Notes under the pieces: model-generated
What the model was told of the DNA's origin: nothing
What the model saw: the letters and a program-made list of their open reading frames with translations, nothing else
Database searches by the model: none
In this document: positions 5,369-6,198 of the stretch, piece by piece
Numbering within the stretch: the stretch's first letter is position 1
How the letters are laid out: every line of letters begins with the position of its first letter
Source of the DNA: Solobacterium sp. UBA636
Lineage (GTDB): Bacteria > Bacillota_I > Bacilli_A > Erysipelotrichales > Erysipelotrichaceae
Direction of reading: 5' to 3'
DNA length: 6,198 nucleotides
Assembly: GCA_002299675.1 (NCBI GenBank)
Contig: DBOW01000109.1
Coordinates: 721 to 6,918, forward strand
Made by a program: the position numbers and the translations under genes

Positions 5369-6198
5369 ATGAAAACTGCGATTATGACCGATACTAACAG
5401 TGGTATCAATAAAAAAGAAGCTGATGAACTGGGCATATTTTTATTGCCTATGCCGGTAATTGTGAAAGATAAAACTTATCTGGAGGGTATAGATATTTCT
5501 CTGGGAGAAATGTATGAAATAATGGAGGATGGAATAGAAACCTCTACATCTCAGCCTTCACCCGGTTCCTTAATGGAAATGTGGGACGATATTCTTGAAG
5601 AATATGATGAGGTTGTGCACATACCAATGACCAGTGGTTTAAGTGGATCATGCGAAAATGCCAGAGGTCTGGCAAGAGGCTATAAGGGCAGGGTTATTGT
5701 GGTGGATAATCATCGCATATCCGTGCCACAGCGTGAATCGGTTCTTGAGGCCAAAAAAATGGCTGACATGGGTAAAAACGGTCAGGAGATTGCAGAATAT
5801 CTTGAAGAAAGCGGCAAGGATTCAAGTATCTATATTACAGTTTCAGATTTAAAATACCTTCAGCGTTCTGGACGTCTTGGTTCTACTTCAGCTTTTCTGG
5901 GATCGCTGTTAAATATTAAGCCTATACTGACTATTCAGGGTGAAAAGATTGATGCCTTTGCCAAGTGCAGAGGAATTAAACTCTGTGAAAGAAAAATGAT
6001 TGAAGCTCTGGAAAATGATATAAATGTCCGTTTTAAGGATGTACCAAAGGAGAATATCCAGGTAGTGGTAGCCGGAACTTTAAAGGAACAGGATGAAATC
6101 GATGAATGGACCAAAGCTGTACAGGAGGCATTCCCTTATTCAAGGGTATACTATAACGCTCTTCCATGTTCAATTCTTTCGCATGCAGGCCCAGGCTG
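5369..6198 (+). CDS. DegV family fatty-acid-binding protein, 3'-truncated by window edge
   Basis: This cytoplasmic lipid carrier is of the DegV/FakB type, which holds a fatty acid and, with the FakA kinase, presents it for phosphorylation into phospholipid synthesis. Visible: 276 residues without a stop. Family motifs are TDTNSG near the start (7-12), TSTSQPSPG (58-66) with its lipid-contacting Thr/Ser region, IPMTSGLSGS (85-94), and LKYLQRSGRLGS followed by LLNIKPIL in the second half. The reading ends in SHAGPG, which in the family lies close to the C-terminus, so perhaps only 10-20 residues are missing. GGGAG at 5360-5364 is four bases from the ATG and AAGGA at 5353-5357 is eleven away; either can serve this start. 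No fakA is in view. The divergent TetR gene and the palindrome upstream suggest control by lipid state, as an inference. Confidence 0.93.
   Translation, partial: MKTAIMTDTNSGINKKEADELGIFLLPMPVIVKDKTYLEGIDISLGEMYEIMEDGIETSTSQPSPGSLMEMWDDILEEYDEVVHIPMTSGLSGSCENARGLARGYKGRVIVVDNHRISVPQRESVLEAKKMADMGKNGQEIAEYLEESGKDSSIYITVSDLKYLQRSGRLGSTSAFLGSLLNIKPILTIQGEKIDAFAKCRGIKLCERKMIEALENDINVRFKDVPKENIQVVVAGTLKEQDEIDEWTKAVQEAFPYSRVYYNALPCSILSHAGPG

Noticed and set aside
5643..5852. A 69-codon + strand frame inside degV
   Set aside because: The degV frame runs unbroken through it with family motifs on both sides, so there is no frameshift.

Overview
The window is AT-rich DNA, probably from a strictly anaerobic low-GC Bacillota (Clostridia or Erysipelotrichia type). 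This rests on strong GAGG/AGGTGA-type ribosome sites, AGA arginine codons, a two-domain flavodiiron protein, a DegV lipid-binding protein and closely packed genes. The genus cannot be settled from sequence alone.

Region 1 (1-38) is the last stretch of what looks like an IS200/IS605-type (tnpB-bearing) insertion sequence: a hairpin followed by a TCAA end. Its body would lie outside the window to the left. The bases just after it (from 39) sit where such an element's omega/reRNA guide would be read.

Region 2 (62-3087, + strand) is a tight four-gene run. It holds a 56-aa acidic unknown protein, a DUF1648-type membrane protein (one base later), a galactokinase-family GHMP kinase (ATGA overlap) and a lipoprotein metallophosphoesterase (8-bp gap). 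No promoter stands out upstream, so the run may be transcribed from the IS or from a weak site.

Region 3 (3080-4742, + strand) is a second unit. A sigma-A-like promoter whose -10 overlaps a short palindrome drives a flavodiiron protein (O2/NO reductase) and an ATGA-overlapping Nudix hydrolase. It ends in an intrinsic terminator built into the last codons of the Nudix gene and of the convergent regulator.

Region 4 (4722-6198) has a TetR-family regulator on the - strand, a 113-bp divergent control region with a perfect 14-bp palindrome, and a + strand DegV/FakB-type fatty-acid-binding protein cut by the window edge. The layout suggests the TetR protein controls degV and probably itself.

Functionally the window mixes envelope/sugar functions (region 2), oxidative-stress defence and nucleotide clean-up (region 3) and lipid handling (region 4). 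No CRISPR array, tRNA, rRNA or phage gene was seen. Nothing here is clearly a new system. The most unusual points are the IS end with its guide position, the Glu-to-Asn change in the sugar-binding motif of the kinase, and the compact control and termination sites.
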